A stretch of DNA of 64,000 nt. It comes from JANXYW01 sp031400455 (GTDB lineage: Bacteria > Chloroflexota > Dehalococcoidia > DSTF01 > JACRBR01). The position numbers and the translations under genes were made by a program. The DNA is taken from contig JANNPX010000024.1 of the NCBI GenBank assembly GCA_031400455.1, positions 91,345 through 155,344 of the forward strand, read 5' to 3'. Under the pieces are notes generated by a model that was not told the origin of the DNA, searched no databases, and was given only the letters and a program-made list of their open reading frames with translations. Shown piece after piece: positions 7,293-14,990 of this stretch (position 1 is its first letter; every line of letters begins with the position of its first letter).

Positions 7293-8354
7293 CTACCGCG
7301 GCGGCTTGCGGGTGGCGAGGGCGGACTGCACCTTCTGGAGCATCTTCGCCTCTTCGAGGACTTCGCCGGTGCCCTTGACGACGCACAGGAGCGGGTCTTC
7401 GGCGACGTAGACGGGGAAGCGCGTCTCCTGCGCAAGGCGGCGGTCGAGACCGCGGAGCAGCGCGCCGCCACCGGCCAGCGCGATGCCGCGGTACATCAGG
7501 TCGGCGACCAGTTCCGGCGGCGTCACTTCGATCGTCGAGCGCACGGCGTCGATGACAGCGTTGATGCTGCCGGAGAGCGCGTCGCGGATCTCGACGGTGC
7601 TCACTTCCACCGACTTCGGCAGTCCGGTCGCGAGGTCGCGGCCACGGATGTCGACCGTACCTTCTTCGTCCAGCGGGAACGCGGAGCCGGCCTCGATCTT
7701 GATCTCTTCGGCGGTGCGCTCGCCGATGAGCATGTTATGCACCTGGCGCGCGTACGCCATGATCTCCTGATCCATCTCGTCGCCGGCGGTGCGGATCGAC
7801 GTGCTGACGACGACGCCGCCGAGCGCGATGACGGCGACCTCCGTCGTGCCGCCGCCGATGTCGACGATCATGCAGCCGTTCGGCTCCATGCTCGGCAGCC
7901 CGGCGCCGATAGCGGCGGCCATCGGCTCTTCGATGAGGAACGCCGCGCGCGCGCCGGCGTTCAGCGCGGCGTCGTGGACGGCGCGCTTCTCGACTTCGGT
8001 GACACCGCTGGGGATGCCGACGACGACGCGCGGACGCGGGATGCCGAAGCCAAAGCGTTCGTGGACGGAGCGGATGAAGTACGCGAGCATGCGCTCCGTA
8101 ACCTCGAAGTCGGAGATGACGCCGTCCTTGAGGGGGCGGATCGCGACGATGCTGGCGGGGGTCCGCCCAACCATGCGCTTCGCCTCGGCGCCGATCGCGA
8201 GGATCTTCTTGGTCTGGCGGTCGATGGCGACGACGGACGGCTCGTCGATGACGATGCCGCGACCCTTGACCATAACGAGGGTATTGGCGGTGCCTAGGTC
8301 GATTCCCACATCGTGTGAGAACAGCCCGAGCAGTGCGGTTAGCGGGTTGATCAC
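7293..8354 (-). CDS. mreB: Rod shape-determining protein MreB
   Basis: A 353-aa actin-like ATPase: phosphate-1 motif VGIDLGTANT near residues 16-25, the phosphate-2 motif MIVDIGGGTTEVA, and the adenosine motif GIALAGGGALLRGLD. MreB forms membrane-associated filaments that guide lateral cell-wall synthesis. The start is GTG at 8354, and the N-terminal INPLTALLGLF is an amphipathic membrane-targeting stretch. The usual partners mreC and mreD are not adjacent; instead a small lipoprotein gene lies downstream. The presence of MreB argues for a rod- or filament-shaped organism with peptidoglycan. Confidence 0.95.
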   Translation of the reverse strand: MINPLTALLGLFSHDVGIDLGTANTLVMVKGRGIVIDEPSVVAIDRQTKKILAIGAEAKRMVGRTPASIVAIRPLKDGVISDFEVTERMLAYFIRSVHERFGFGIPRPRVVVGIPSGVTEVEKRAVHDAALNAGARAAFLIEEPMAAAIGAGLPSMEPNGCMIVDIGGGTTEVAVIALGGVVVSTSIRTAGDEMDQEIMAYARQVHNMLIGERTAEEIKIEAGSAFPLDEEGTVDIRGRDLATGLPKSVEVSTVEIRDALSGSINAVIDAVRSTIEVTPPELVADLMYRGIALAGGGALLRGLDRRLAQETRFPVYVAEDPLLCVVKGTGEVLEEAKMLQKVQSALATRKPPR

Positions 8355-8421
8355 CGTCGATTACCTCGGCCGGGAGATGATGGGGCGCCCTTCGCGCGAA
8401 ACGCCGCGCGCAACGTGAGGC

Positions 8422-8427
8422 AGTATA
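8422..8427 (-). promoter_or_regulatory. -10 box TATACT upstream of mreB
   Basis: Read on the minus strand, TATACT lies 68 bases before the GTG start of mreB, a good match to a sigma-70 -10 element. The -35 region (TTCCAA) is weak. The rest of the gap 8355-8626 shows no convincing gene. Confidence 0.4.
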
Positions 8428-8626
8428 GGAGCGGCGGCGGAGTATTGGAAGTAGACGTGTGATTTCGTGCTAAGAGAACGGACAAATGACTTCTCGTAGC
8501 ACGAAACGACTGCGAACTCGTCGCGACTACACATGCCGGCTGCGAGAAGGCGCTTCGGAGCTGAGTACCCTCCGGCCGGGCGGCAGGTCGGGTGGCGAAT
8601 CCCGCCACACTGGGTTCGAGGCCGGA

Positions 8627-9184
8627 TCAGTAGTTCAACAGGGCCATGAGCCCAACCCAACCCGCGAGCGCGCCGATCAGTGCGAGCAGAGCCAGTCGCA
8701 CCCTCTGGAACTTGTTCGCGACGATGCAAGCGACGACGTGCGTCTGTTCGAGGGCGTCCTGCTCCAGCGCTTCGGCCGAGAGGGACGAGCTTCGCCTGGC
8801 GAATTCCTGGAACTCCATGCCGGCGATATCGGCGAAGTACAGGAGCGAACCGTGCCCCGGTGCGTCCTTGGGAAGCAATACACGAAGGGTCAACACTATC
8901 GAAATCGTCGAGCAGACGAGGTAGAGAGTCGCGAACAGTGCGGCGGCGACAAGCTCCATCGGCGTGCCCTCGCGCACGAGCACCACTGCCTTGTGCACCT
9001 GTGTGGCCGTTACCGCGGCCACCGTAGCTTGCGCGGCTAGAAGCGGCGCAGCCTTGGTGTCGGCGAGACCGGTCAAACGGATCATTCGGTCGAGCGTCCG
9101 GAGGTGTTCGTTGGCGCGTTCAGCCGGAAGGAGCGGCGTCATCTGCGGGCTGCTAGGAGCGCCGTGTGGAAACGTGGAAGCCAT
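8627..9184 (-). CDS. Pycsar-effector-like transmembrane protein (PycTM/DUF5706-like), orphan
   Basis: A 185-aa protein with hydrophobic segments at about 47-68, 77-104 and 165-184. It carries the arrangement I associate with the PycTM (formerly DUF5706) family: an amphipathic start with ADTKAAPLLA (residues 41-50), two TM helices, then GSLLYFADIA (112-121), an acidic amphipathic helix ending in NKFQRVRLALL (158-168), and a last TM. In characterised Pycsar anti-phage systems such effectors are triggered by cCMP/cUMP made by a neighbouring pyrimidine cyclase and damage the membrane. No such cyclase is adjacent here; neighbours are mreB and a lipase-like gene. Assignment rests on pattern memory, not a search. 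Confidence 0.6.
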   Translation of the reverse strand: MASTFPHGAPSSPQMTPLLPAERANEHLRTLDRMIRLTGLADTKAAPLLAAQATVAAVTATQVHKAVVLVREGTPMELVAAALFATLYLVCSTISIVLTLRVLLPKDAPGHGSLLYFADIAGMEFQEFARRSSSLSAEALEQDALEQTHVVACIVANKFQRVRLALLALIGALAGWVGLMALLNY

Positions 9185-9256
9185 CCACGGACAATACCCA
9201 CATAGAAGCGTTATGGCTTCGATCGTCCGAGTCCTGCGGGTGTGCCGCCCTCGCTC

Positions 9257-10198
9257 TCAGGGCGCGCCCACGAATGCTACGACGTCCGCGCCCACCTGGG
9301 CGTCGCCCAAGATCGCGTCGTGGCTGGCCAGCGGAACGGAGGCGATGCTGTACATCTGTGATGCTGCGGCGTCGGGCAGGACCTGCGTGCCACTATCGTC
9401 GACCCACGGCAATATGGGGGCGCAGTAACCGGGGTTCCAAAAGCAATCGAGGGCATTGCCGAAGGTCGCCAGGCGGATGCCGCTGGCGGCCATCGCCTGC
9501 GCCTGTGCGCCGCGGAGCGTCGGCGTCTGCGGATCGAGTTTCTGCTCGACAATCTCGCCCCCAGCAAGGTACGTCTTCTTGCACGGCACGATATCGAGCT
9601 CGATCTTCTTGTCGGCGTCCGCGCCCAGCAGTGGTGCGTCGAGCGTCACGACGGTGTCGATGTGCAGCTTCGCTGCGTCGGTGCGGGTCGACTCGCGCAC
9701 CCCTTCGAGGAACGCGAGGTATCCGCCGAGGCTGTGGCCGATGAGCGTGAAGTGGGCGTTCGGGTGGTGGGCGCCGTAGTCTCGCAGCATCGTCTCGAGC
9801 GGCTTCAGGTTCGTCTCTGAGGTGCGGTCCGTGAGGTCGCATGAGTAGGGATCTGGCCGCCATGTCCCGTCCTGACGCACGGCGCCGCCAGCGTAGCTGA
9901 AGTCCAGCATCTTGTTTCGCGCGTAGCCCTTCGCTGCGAATTCGTTCTTGAGCACGTTGAAGCGCTGCCCCTCGACGATCGTAGCCTGCGTCCCCTCGGC
10001 ATCGTACGTCGTGTAGTAGCCCTGTACGAAAATGATGACCCGCGTGCCGGCGGGGTAGCAGCGCGCCCCCATCAGCAGCGATGCACCTGCGGCGAGAGCC
10101 AGGATGAGGATCGGGCCGCGAACGACGCGAAGCAGTGCGCGGCCTGGTGTCATCGATCGGTGTGTCAGCGTTCGGCCTCCAGCCCCAGAGAGCGGCAT
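9257..10198 (-). CDS. Exported alpha/beta-hydrolase (lipase/esterase-like)
   Basis: Up to 313 aa. It has the nucleophile elbow GHSLGGY in the middle of the protein, a plausible acid in VTLDAPLLGAD and a C-terminal ASHDAIL that could supply the catalytic His. An N-terminal hydrophobic segment (GPILILALAAGASLLMGA) precedes the domain and may be a signal peptide or membrane anchor; a Cys (GARCYPAG) just after it could be a lipobox variant. An ATG at 10153 is an alternative start that places the signal closer to the N-terminus. Several cysteines in the mature part suggest disulfides. Substrate unknown. It is followed on the same strand by the Pycsar-like gene with a 72-base gap. Confidence 0.8.
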   Translation of the reverse strand: MPLSGAGGRTLTHRSMTPGRALLRVVRGPILILALAAGASLLMGARCYPAGTRVIIFVQGYYTTYDAEGTQATIVEGQRFNVLKNEFAAKGYARNKMLDFSYAGGAVRQDGTWRPDPYSCDLTDRTSETNLKPLETMLRDYGAHHPNAHFTLIGHSLGGYLAFLEGVRESTRTDAAKLHIDTVVTLDAPLLGADADKKIELDIVPCKKTYLAGGEIVEQKLDPQTPTLRGAQAQAMAASGIRLATFGNALDCFWNPGYCAPILPWVDDSGTQVLPDAAASQMYSIASVPLASHDAILGDAQVGADVVAFVGAP

Positions 10199-10231
10199 CC
10201 CTGCTCTTAGTATCGACCGCGCGGCGGCGCG

Positions 10232-11881
10232 CTATCCGAGGAACTCGTAGCCGCCGGTGACGCCTTCCGGCTTCTGGTCGATGATCACATTCACGCACGC
10301 CGGCTTGCCTGACGCGAACGCGCGCTCGATTGCCGGGAAGATCTCGCCCGGTTCGGTGACGAATTCGCCGTGCCCGCCGAGCGCCTCGACCACCTTATCG
10401 TACCGGGCATTGTCGCCGAGCCGCGTGGCGACGACGCGCTCCTCACCGTACATCTTCTCCTGACCGACGAGGATCTGCCCCCACTGCCGGTCGTTCCCGA
10501 TCACCGAGACGACCGGCATGCCGAATCGCACGAAGGTGTCGAAATCGAACCCGTTGAGCCCGAACGAACCGTCGCCGTTCACCATGAGGATCTTCTTGTC
10601 AGGATGTACCACGTTCGCCGCCATGCAGAAGCCCGTGCCGACACCAAGCGTTCCGAGCGGGCCCGGACCCATGAACTGCCCCGGATGGTTCACCGGCAGC
10701 ACCTGCGACGACAGCCCGACGATATCGCCACCGTCGCCGACGACGATCGTGTTGTCGTCGACGAACTTCGCGATCTCATTGCAGAGGCGCAGCGGGTGGA
10801 TCGGGTTGGCGTCGGAGTGCAGCCACTTCTGGCGCAGCTCGACGACCTTCGTCTCGCCGTCACGGAGCTTGCCGATCCAATCGTCATGCCGGGTGCTGCG
10901 CGTGCCCAACTCAGCCGTGATCTGCTCGAGCGCGTGTTTCGGATCGCCCTCGATGCCGATGTCGACGCCGCGGTTGCGGCCGAGTTCGTTCGGGTCGATG
11001 TCAATCGAGATCACCTTCGCGGCCGGGTTGACGCTGCGCCCGTAGCGCAGGCGGAAGTCGATCATCGTGCCGGCGAAGAGGATCACGTCGGCTTCGCCGA
11101 ACGCCGTGCGGCGCGTGCGGCTCATGAACTGCGGATGCTCCTGGCTGACTGTGCCGCGGCCCATGTCGTTGAGGAAGATTGGCGCGTGTACCTTCTCGGC
11201 GAGTTCCTGCAGCGCCGTGCCGGCGTCGGCCCAGTACACGCCGGTGCCGCCCATCACCGCCGGCCGCTCGGCGTTCGCCAGCAGCGACGCCGCCTGCTTG
11301 ATCAGCCCGAAGTCGCCCTGCGTCCGGCCTTCCGTACGGTAGCCGGTGGGCAACGGCACCTCCGACTCTTCGACGCGGCCGAAGAGGATGTCTGACGGGA
11401 TCTCGAGGAAGACCGGACCGTAGCGTCCCGTGAGCGCGACGCGGAACGCCTGCGCGAGGTAATCCGGGATGCGCTTGGTGAACGGGATGGTCGCCGACCA
11501 CTTCGTGATCGGGCGCATCATCTCGACTGTGCCGGGAATCTCCTGTAGTGCGCCCATGAGCGACGTGCTGAGCGGCGCCGCGCCGCCAATGATGAGCATC
11601 GGGCTGGCGTTCTGGTACGCCGTGGCGACGGCGGTCACGACATCGGTGACGCCGGGGCCTGCCGTGACGACCGCGACGCCGCATTTGCGCGTGAGGCGGC
11701 TGTAGCCCTCGGCGGCGTGGCCGGCGGACTGCTCGTGCCGGGTATCGACGACGCGGATCCCCTCGTCGATGCAGCCGTCGTAGATGTTCTGAACGTGCCC
11801 GCCCGAGAGCGTGAAGATCGTGTCGATCCCCTCGGCCTTGAGCATGCGGGCAACGAGGTCGCCGCCATCAATCTGCGCCAT
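10232..11881 (-). CDS. Thiamine-diphosphate enzyme (acetolactate synthase / 2-hydroxyacyl-CoA lyase type)
   Basis: A 549-aa three-domain ThDP enzyme. The catalytic glutamate that activates the cofactor is E50 in DTRHEQSAGHAAEGY; the central Rossmann-like domain contains GGTGVYWADAGTALQELA; the C-terminal Mg/ThDP motif is NGDGSFGLNGFDFDTFVRFG. Such enzymes make or break C-C bonds next to a carbonyl: acetolactate synthase, oxalyl-CoA decarboxylase and 2-hydroxyacyl-CoA lyase all share this layout. Two family III CoA-transferases 2-6 kb away make an acyl-CoA lyase/decarboxylase role plausible, but no ilvN partner is present and the reaction is unproven. The ATG at 11881 has AGGAGT 7 bases upstream. 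Confidence 0.82.
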   Translation of the reverse strand: MAQIDGGDLVARMLKAEGIDTIFTLSGGHVQNIYDGCIDEGIRVVDTRHEQSAGHAAEGYSRLTRKCGVAVVTAGPGVTDVVTAVATAYQNASPMLIIGGAAPLSTSLMGALQEIPGTVEMMRPITKWSATIPFTKRIPDYLAQAFRVALTGRYGPVFLEIPSDILFGRVEESEVPLPTGYRTEGRTQGDFGLIKQAASLLANAERPAVMGGTGVYWADAGTALQELAEKVHAPIFLNDMGRGTVSQEHPQFMSRTRRTAFGEADVILFAGTMIDFRLRYGRSVNPAAKVISIDIDPNELGRNRGVDIGIEGDPKHALEQITAELGTRSTRHDDWIGKLRDGETKVVELRQKWLHSDANPIHPLRLCNEIAKFVDDNTIVVGDGGDIVGLSSQVLPVNHPGQFMGPGPLGTLGVGTGFCMAANVVHPDKKILMVNGDGSFGLNGFDFDTFVRFGMPVVSVIGNDRQWGQILVGQEKMYGEERVVATRLGDNARYDKVVEALGGHGEFVTEPGEIFPAIERAFASGKPACVNVIIDQKPEGVTGGYEFLG

Positions 11882-12086
11882 ACAGGACTCCTATTCGCTT
11901 CCGAGAGACATTACATAAGGACGCGGCGCCTGAGGATCGCCTGCGTGTTCGAGTCTACGGCCTGCGCGCGCTTCGAGATAGAACCTGCATCGGAGCGTGA
12001 CCGAAGCCGGCGATTTGGCCCCGGGGGCAGGCAGGGAGTCAAGGCTACGCGCAATCGGGACGATAACTACCGGGGGACAGAGAGAT

Positions 12087-12590
12087 TTGTTCGAGATGTT
12101 TCGCGACCCGCGATACCTGGCGCCGCTCGGCGTCCTGCTTGGCGTGATCGTCGTGGCGGGGGTGGCCGCGCGTACCGGACCCGGCCGCAGCGACGCTTCT
12201 GCCGTACCCGTCGCTACGGCAACAGCAACTGCTGCCGCTCCGGCGGCCACCGCGACCCCGGACGGTGCAGCGATTGATGCGCGGCGGATGGGCGACCTGG
12301 TGAAGATCCGCGACGCGATGCTGCAGTACCGGCAGGAGCACGGCAAGTTCCTTACGTCGAAGGTCCTGACGGTACTCTGCGGAGCATTGTCTGACCCCGG
12401 TTGTGCGCTGGCGCCCGCCCCATTCGCCGACGGCGATGAGCCCTACTACTTCCGCTCGGATGGCGCGCAGGTATTCCTGGTCGCGCGTGGTCTGACGGCC
12501 ACAGATACGTCGCAGTGCCCCCCCGTGCTGCCGGAGGAACTCACCGGCGTTCCGCTGACGTGTCTGCAGTTCGCGAGGCCGGCGCAATGA
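12087..12590 (+). CDS. Single-pass membrane protein of unknown function
   Basis: A 167-aa protein from TTG 12087, chosen because GGGGGA sits 9 bases upstream; in-frame starts at ATG 12096 and GTG 11997 are possible. It has one TM helix (APLGVLLGVIVVAGVAA) near the N-terminus, an Ala/Thr-rich linker, and a ~100-residue extracytoplasmic domain with KIRDAMLQYRQEHGKF and four cysteines. The latter part resembles pseudopilin-like or type II secretion G-like C-terminal regions (a helix followed by short strands and a Cys pair), but I cannot name a family. Its stop overlaps the start of the next gene (ATGA), so the two are translationally coupled. Confidence 0.7.
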   Translation: MFEMFRDPRYLAPLGVLLGVIVVAGVAARTGPGRSDASAVPVATATATAAAPAATATPDGAAIDARRMGDLVKIRDAMLQYRQEHGKFLTSKVLTVLCGALSDPGCALAPAPFADGDEPYYFRSDGAQVFLVARGLTATDTSQCPPVLPEELTGVPLTCLQFARPAQ

Positions 12591-13219
12591 TCGGCAGAGC
12601 CAACCTGCGACTCCTGTTCGCGCTCGCCCCAGGCCTAGTGCTGGGCCCGCTCGCCATTTTGCTCGCCGATCGCGTCGAGCCGGCGTCCGCGCGGTTCATC
12701 TTGCAGTTCCTTGCCATCGGCGCGGTGGCCGATATGTCGTGGCGTGTCGGCGCTGCCGCTCTCGGCGGCACAATCACGCGCGCGCATGGCGTGCCGGAGC
12801 GGCTGAAGCTCGTGACGATGGACCACCGCCGCACGACATTCGACCGCGAGACGGGCCTGCACGCCGAGTGGTTCTTCCGCCTGCGGGTGGAAGAAGAGAT
12901 CGCGCGGTCGAAGCGCTATGGCCAGCCGTTCTCGCTGATCATGGTCGCCGGTCCGCGGCAGGTGCTCGACGCGGTGCGGATCACGATGAAGCAGTGGCTA
13001 CGCGAGATCGACTACGCCGGCGATCTTGGCGAAGTCCTGGCGCTCTGCCTGCCGAACACGGACAAGCCGAATGGCGATGCCGTTATAGAGCGGTTAACCA
13101 GTCTCGTCGAGGGACTCCACGTCTCGCTCGCCGAGTATCCGTTGGATGGCGAGACCGTCGCGGCGCTGCTGGGCGAGGATGGGTTCCGGAAGCCCGGCGT
13201 CCCGTCGGCTGCGGCGTAA
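12587..13219 (+). CDS. Membrane protein with degenerate GGDEF-like domain
   Basis: A 210-aa protein starting with ATG that overlaps the upstream stop by 4 bases. Two N-terminal TM helices (LRLLFALAPGLVLGPLAILL and ILQFLAIGAVADMSW) are followed by FDRETGLHAEWFFRLRVEEEIARSKRYGQPFSLIMV, quoted here only as positions ~86-121: it matches the entry of diguanylate cyclase domains (D-x-x-TGL, then E-x-x-R-x-x-RYG). At the active-site turn, where GGDEF is expected, the sequence is AGDLGEVLALCLP, so the catalytic signature is lost. It is also ~40 residues shorter than a full GGDEF domain. A non-catalytic c-di-GMP or nucleotide sensor is possible. Confidence 0.72.
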   Translation: MIGRANLRLLFALAPGLVLGPLAILLADRVEPASARFILQFLAIGAVADMSWRVGAAALGGTITRAHGVPERLKLVTMDHRRTTFDRETGLHAEWFFRLRVEEEIARSKRYGQPFSLIMVAGPRQVLDAVRITMKQWLREIDYAGDLGEVLALCLPNTDKPNGDAVIERLTSLVEGLHVSLAEYPLDGETVAALLGEDGFRKPGVPSAAA

Positions 13220-13268
13220 GTCGCGCGGGCTCCTTCGCTGCGGTCGTCTCGACCACATAGGATCAGCG

Positions 13269-13694
13269 CTATTCTCGAGCGTAATCCCACGAGATCATAC
13301 GCTTCGGTTCGATGCGAATGTACGCCGATCCCGAGCGTGCCTCTGTCGGCAACTGGTCGGCGTGCGCGCCGCGGAGGATCGCCGCCTCGCGGCTGAGCCG
13401 CAGGGTATCCGACGGTTCGGTAAAGACGGTCGCCGTCCCCTGAATCATCAACCCCTTGATGTCCTGCATGCTGCCGCCGCTCTGGACGAGGAGGCTCACC
13501 TTCGGATTCCTCTCGACGTTCCTGACTTTCTGCGTACCTGCGCGGCACCCGACATAGACATCGTCGCCGAGCCGGAAGTATCCGATTGGAACCGTATGCG
13601 GCGTTCCGTCGCGCCCGATCGTCGTGAGAACGATCCAGCCGGGTCGCGAGTCGAGGTATGCGTGCGCTTCGGCCTTGGTCAATGATGCGGGCAT
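13269..13694 (-). CDS. Pyridoxamine 5'-phosphate oxidase-like FMN/F420-binding split-barrel protein
   Basis: A 141-aa protein with the split beta-barrel pattern: GWIVLTTIGRDGTPHTVPIGYF at residues 19-40, an RAGTQKVRNVERNPKVSLLV segment, and IKGLMIQGTATVF before a C-terminal helix. These are the usual strand-turn-strand landmarks of PNPOx-like or F420-dependent reductase (PPOX class) proteins. Homologues bind FMN or F420 and reduce small substrates. Start ATG 13694 has GGAAGG upstream. It is the last gene of the minus-strand catabolic run 18815-13269 and could be its reductase, though a 52-base gap separates it from the CoA-transferase. Confidence 0.8.
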   Translation of the reverse strand: MPASLTKAEAHAYLDSRPGWIVLTTIGRDGTPHTVPIGYFRLGDDVYVGCRAGTQKVRNVERNPKVSLLVQSGGSMQDIKGLMIQGTATVFTEPSDTLRLSREAAILRGAHADQLPTEARSGSAYIRIEPKRMISWDYARE

Positions 13695-13746
13695 TTCGAT
13701 CCTTCCTTACGCGCAACCCCACGCCGAGCCAGCGTGCTGAACAGCG

Positions 13747-14988
13747 TTAGAACAGCGCTTGCTCGACGAGCGCGTCGGCGATCTCTTCGTCGGTGAGGCC
13801 GAGGATCTCTTTGCAGACGTACTCGTTGTCCTGGCCGAGGAGCGGCGCGGGTGAGCGAAGTGTGCCGGGCGTCTTCGTCAGCACGAAGGGGGCGCCGTCG
13901 TAGGCGGAGCGGCCGGTTTCGGGGTGGTCGAGGTACTGGTAGTAGCCGCGCGCCTTCAGGTGCGCGTCGGCGTTGAGGATGTCGCGCGCGTTTTGTACGA
14001 TGCCGGCCGGCACTCCCTTCGACTGGAGCAGCACCATCAGCTCTTCGGCCGTGTGCTCGCGGGTCCACTCCGTGATGTGCGCTTCGAGCGAGTCTTCGTG
14101 CTGCTTGCGGGTGTCCAGCGATGCGAACTTCGCGTCGGCCGCCCACGACGGGTCGCCCATCGCATCGACGAGCCCGCGCCACTGCGCTTCATCGAAGATG
14201 CCGAACGCGATCCAGCGATCCTCCGGCGCATCCTGCCAGGTGTTGTCCTTGCAGCGGAACGCGCCGTGTGGCGATGCGTGCGGCAGCCGGTTGCCGGCGC
14301 GCGTTTGCACGCGTCCGTTGGCCATGTAGTCCATCACGGCCGGCGCGAGCGGCGCGACCGACGACTCAAGCTGCGCCAGCTCGATGCGCTGTCCCTTGCC
14401 CGTGCGCTTGCGATAGCGCATCGCAGCGAGGATAGCGATCAGCGTGTGTCCGGGGTTGATCACGTAGTCAGGGTAGTTGGTGCCGAGGCCCATGGGCGGC
14501 CGGTTCGGGTAGCCGCTCAGCTCGTTGTAGCCGGTGATGGCGTTGAGCACGGCGCCGAAGCCGAAGAAGTCCTTGTGCGGGCCATCCAGTCCCTGCATCG
14601 GCTGATAGGCGGCGATGATCGTTGGGTTGATCTTCACCAGCTCGTCGTACGCTAGGCCCCATCGATCCACCATGCGGTTGGTGTGGTTGGTGATGAAGAT
14701 GTCGCACCACTCGACGAGCTTGCGCCCGAGCTGCGTGCCCAACTCGGTGTTGAGGTTCAGTGTGAGGTCGAGCTTGCCGGCGTTGTAGTTGTTGAAGAAG
14801 CCGCTGACGTTGTAGCCGGTCTTGCCCGTCGCGAATGGCTGGACGCCGCGCAAGCCGTCGACGTGCGCCTCCGATTCGACGCGCACGACCGTCGCGCCGT
14901 AGCGGCCGAGGTTCTCGGCGCAGATCGGCCCCGCGCCGAACCACGAAAAGTCAGCGACCTTGATTCCTTCGAGTGGCAGCTTTGTCAT
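13747..14988 (-). CDS. Family III CoA-transferase (CaiB/BaiF), Asp-bearing subunit
   Basis: A 413-aa class III CoA-transferase: N-terminal VADFSWFGAGPICAENLGRYGA (about residues 11-32) opens the Rossmann fold, and LAAMRYRKRTGKGQRIELAQLES matches the conserved R-x-x-TG-x-GQ block. The catalytic aspartate that forms the acyl-CoA anhydride is visible as D174 in NYPDYVINPGH. Family members swap CoA between carboxylic acids with no cofactor. The start lies 2 bases past the stop of the second CoA-transferase gene, implying coupled translation and probably a heteromeric enzyme. One residue is inserted after the Asp relative to the usual spacing. Substrate unknown. Confidence 0.88.
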   Translation of the reverse strand: MTKLPLEGIKVADFSWFGAGPICAENLGRYGATVVRVESEAHVDGLRGVQPFATGKTGYNVSGFFNNYNAGKLDLTLNLNTELGTQLGRKLVEWCDIFITNHTNRMVDRWGLAYDELVKINPTIIAAYQPMQGLDGPHKDFFGFGAVLNAITGYNELSGYPNRPPMGLGTNYPDYVINPGHTLIAILAAMRYRKRTGKGQRIELAQLESSVAPLAPAVMDYMANGRVQTRAGNRLPHASPHGAFRCKDNTWQDAPEDRWIAFGIFDEAQWRGLVDAMGDPSWAADAKFASLDTRKQHEDSLEAHITEWTREHTAEELMVLLQSKGVPAGIVQNARDILNADAHLKARGYYQYLDHPETGRSAYDGAPFVLTKTPGTLRSPAPLLGQDNEYVCKEILGLTDEEIADALVEQALF

Positions 14989-14990
14989 GA

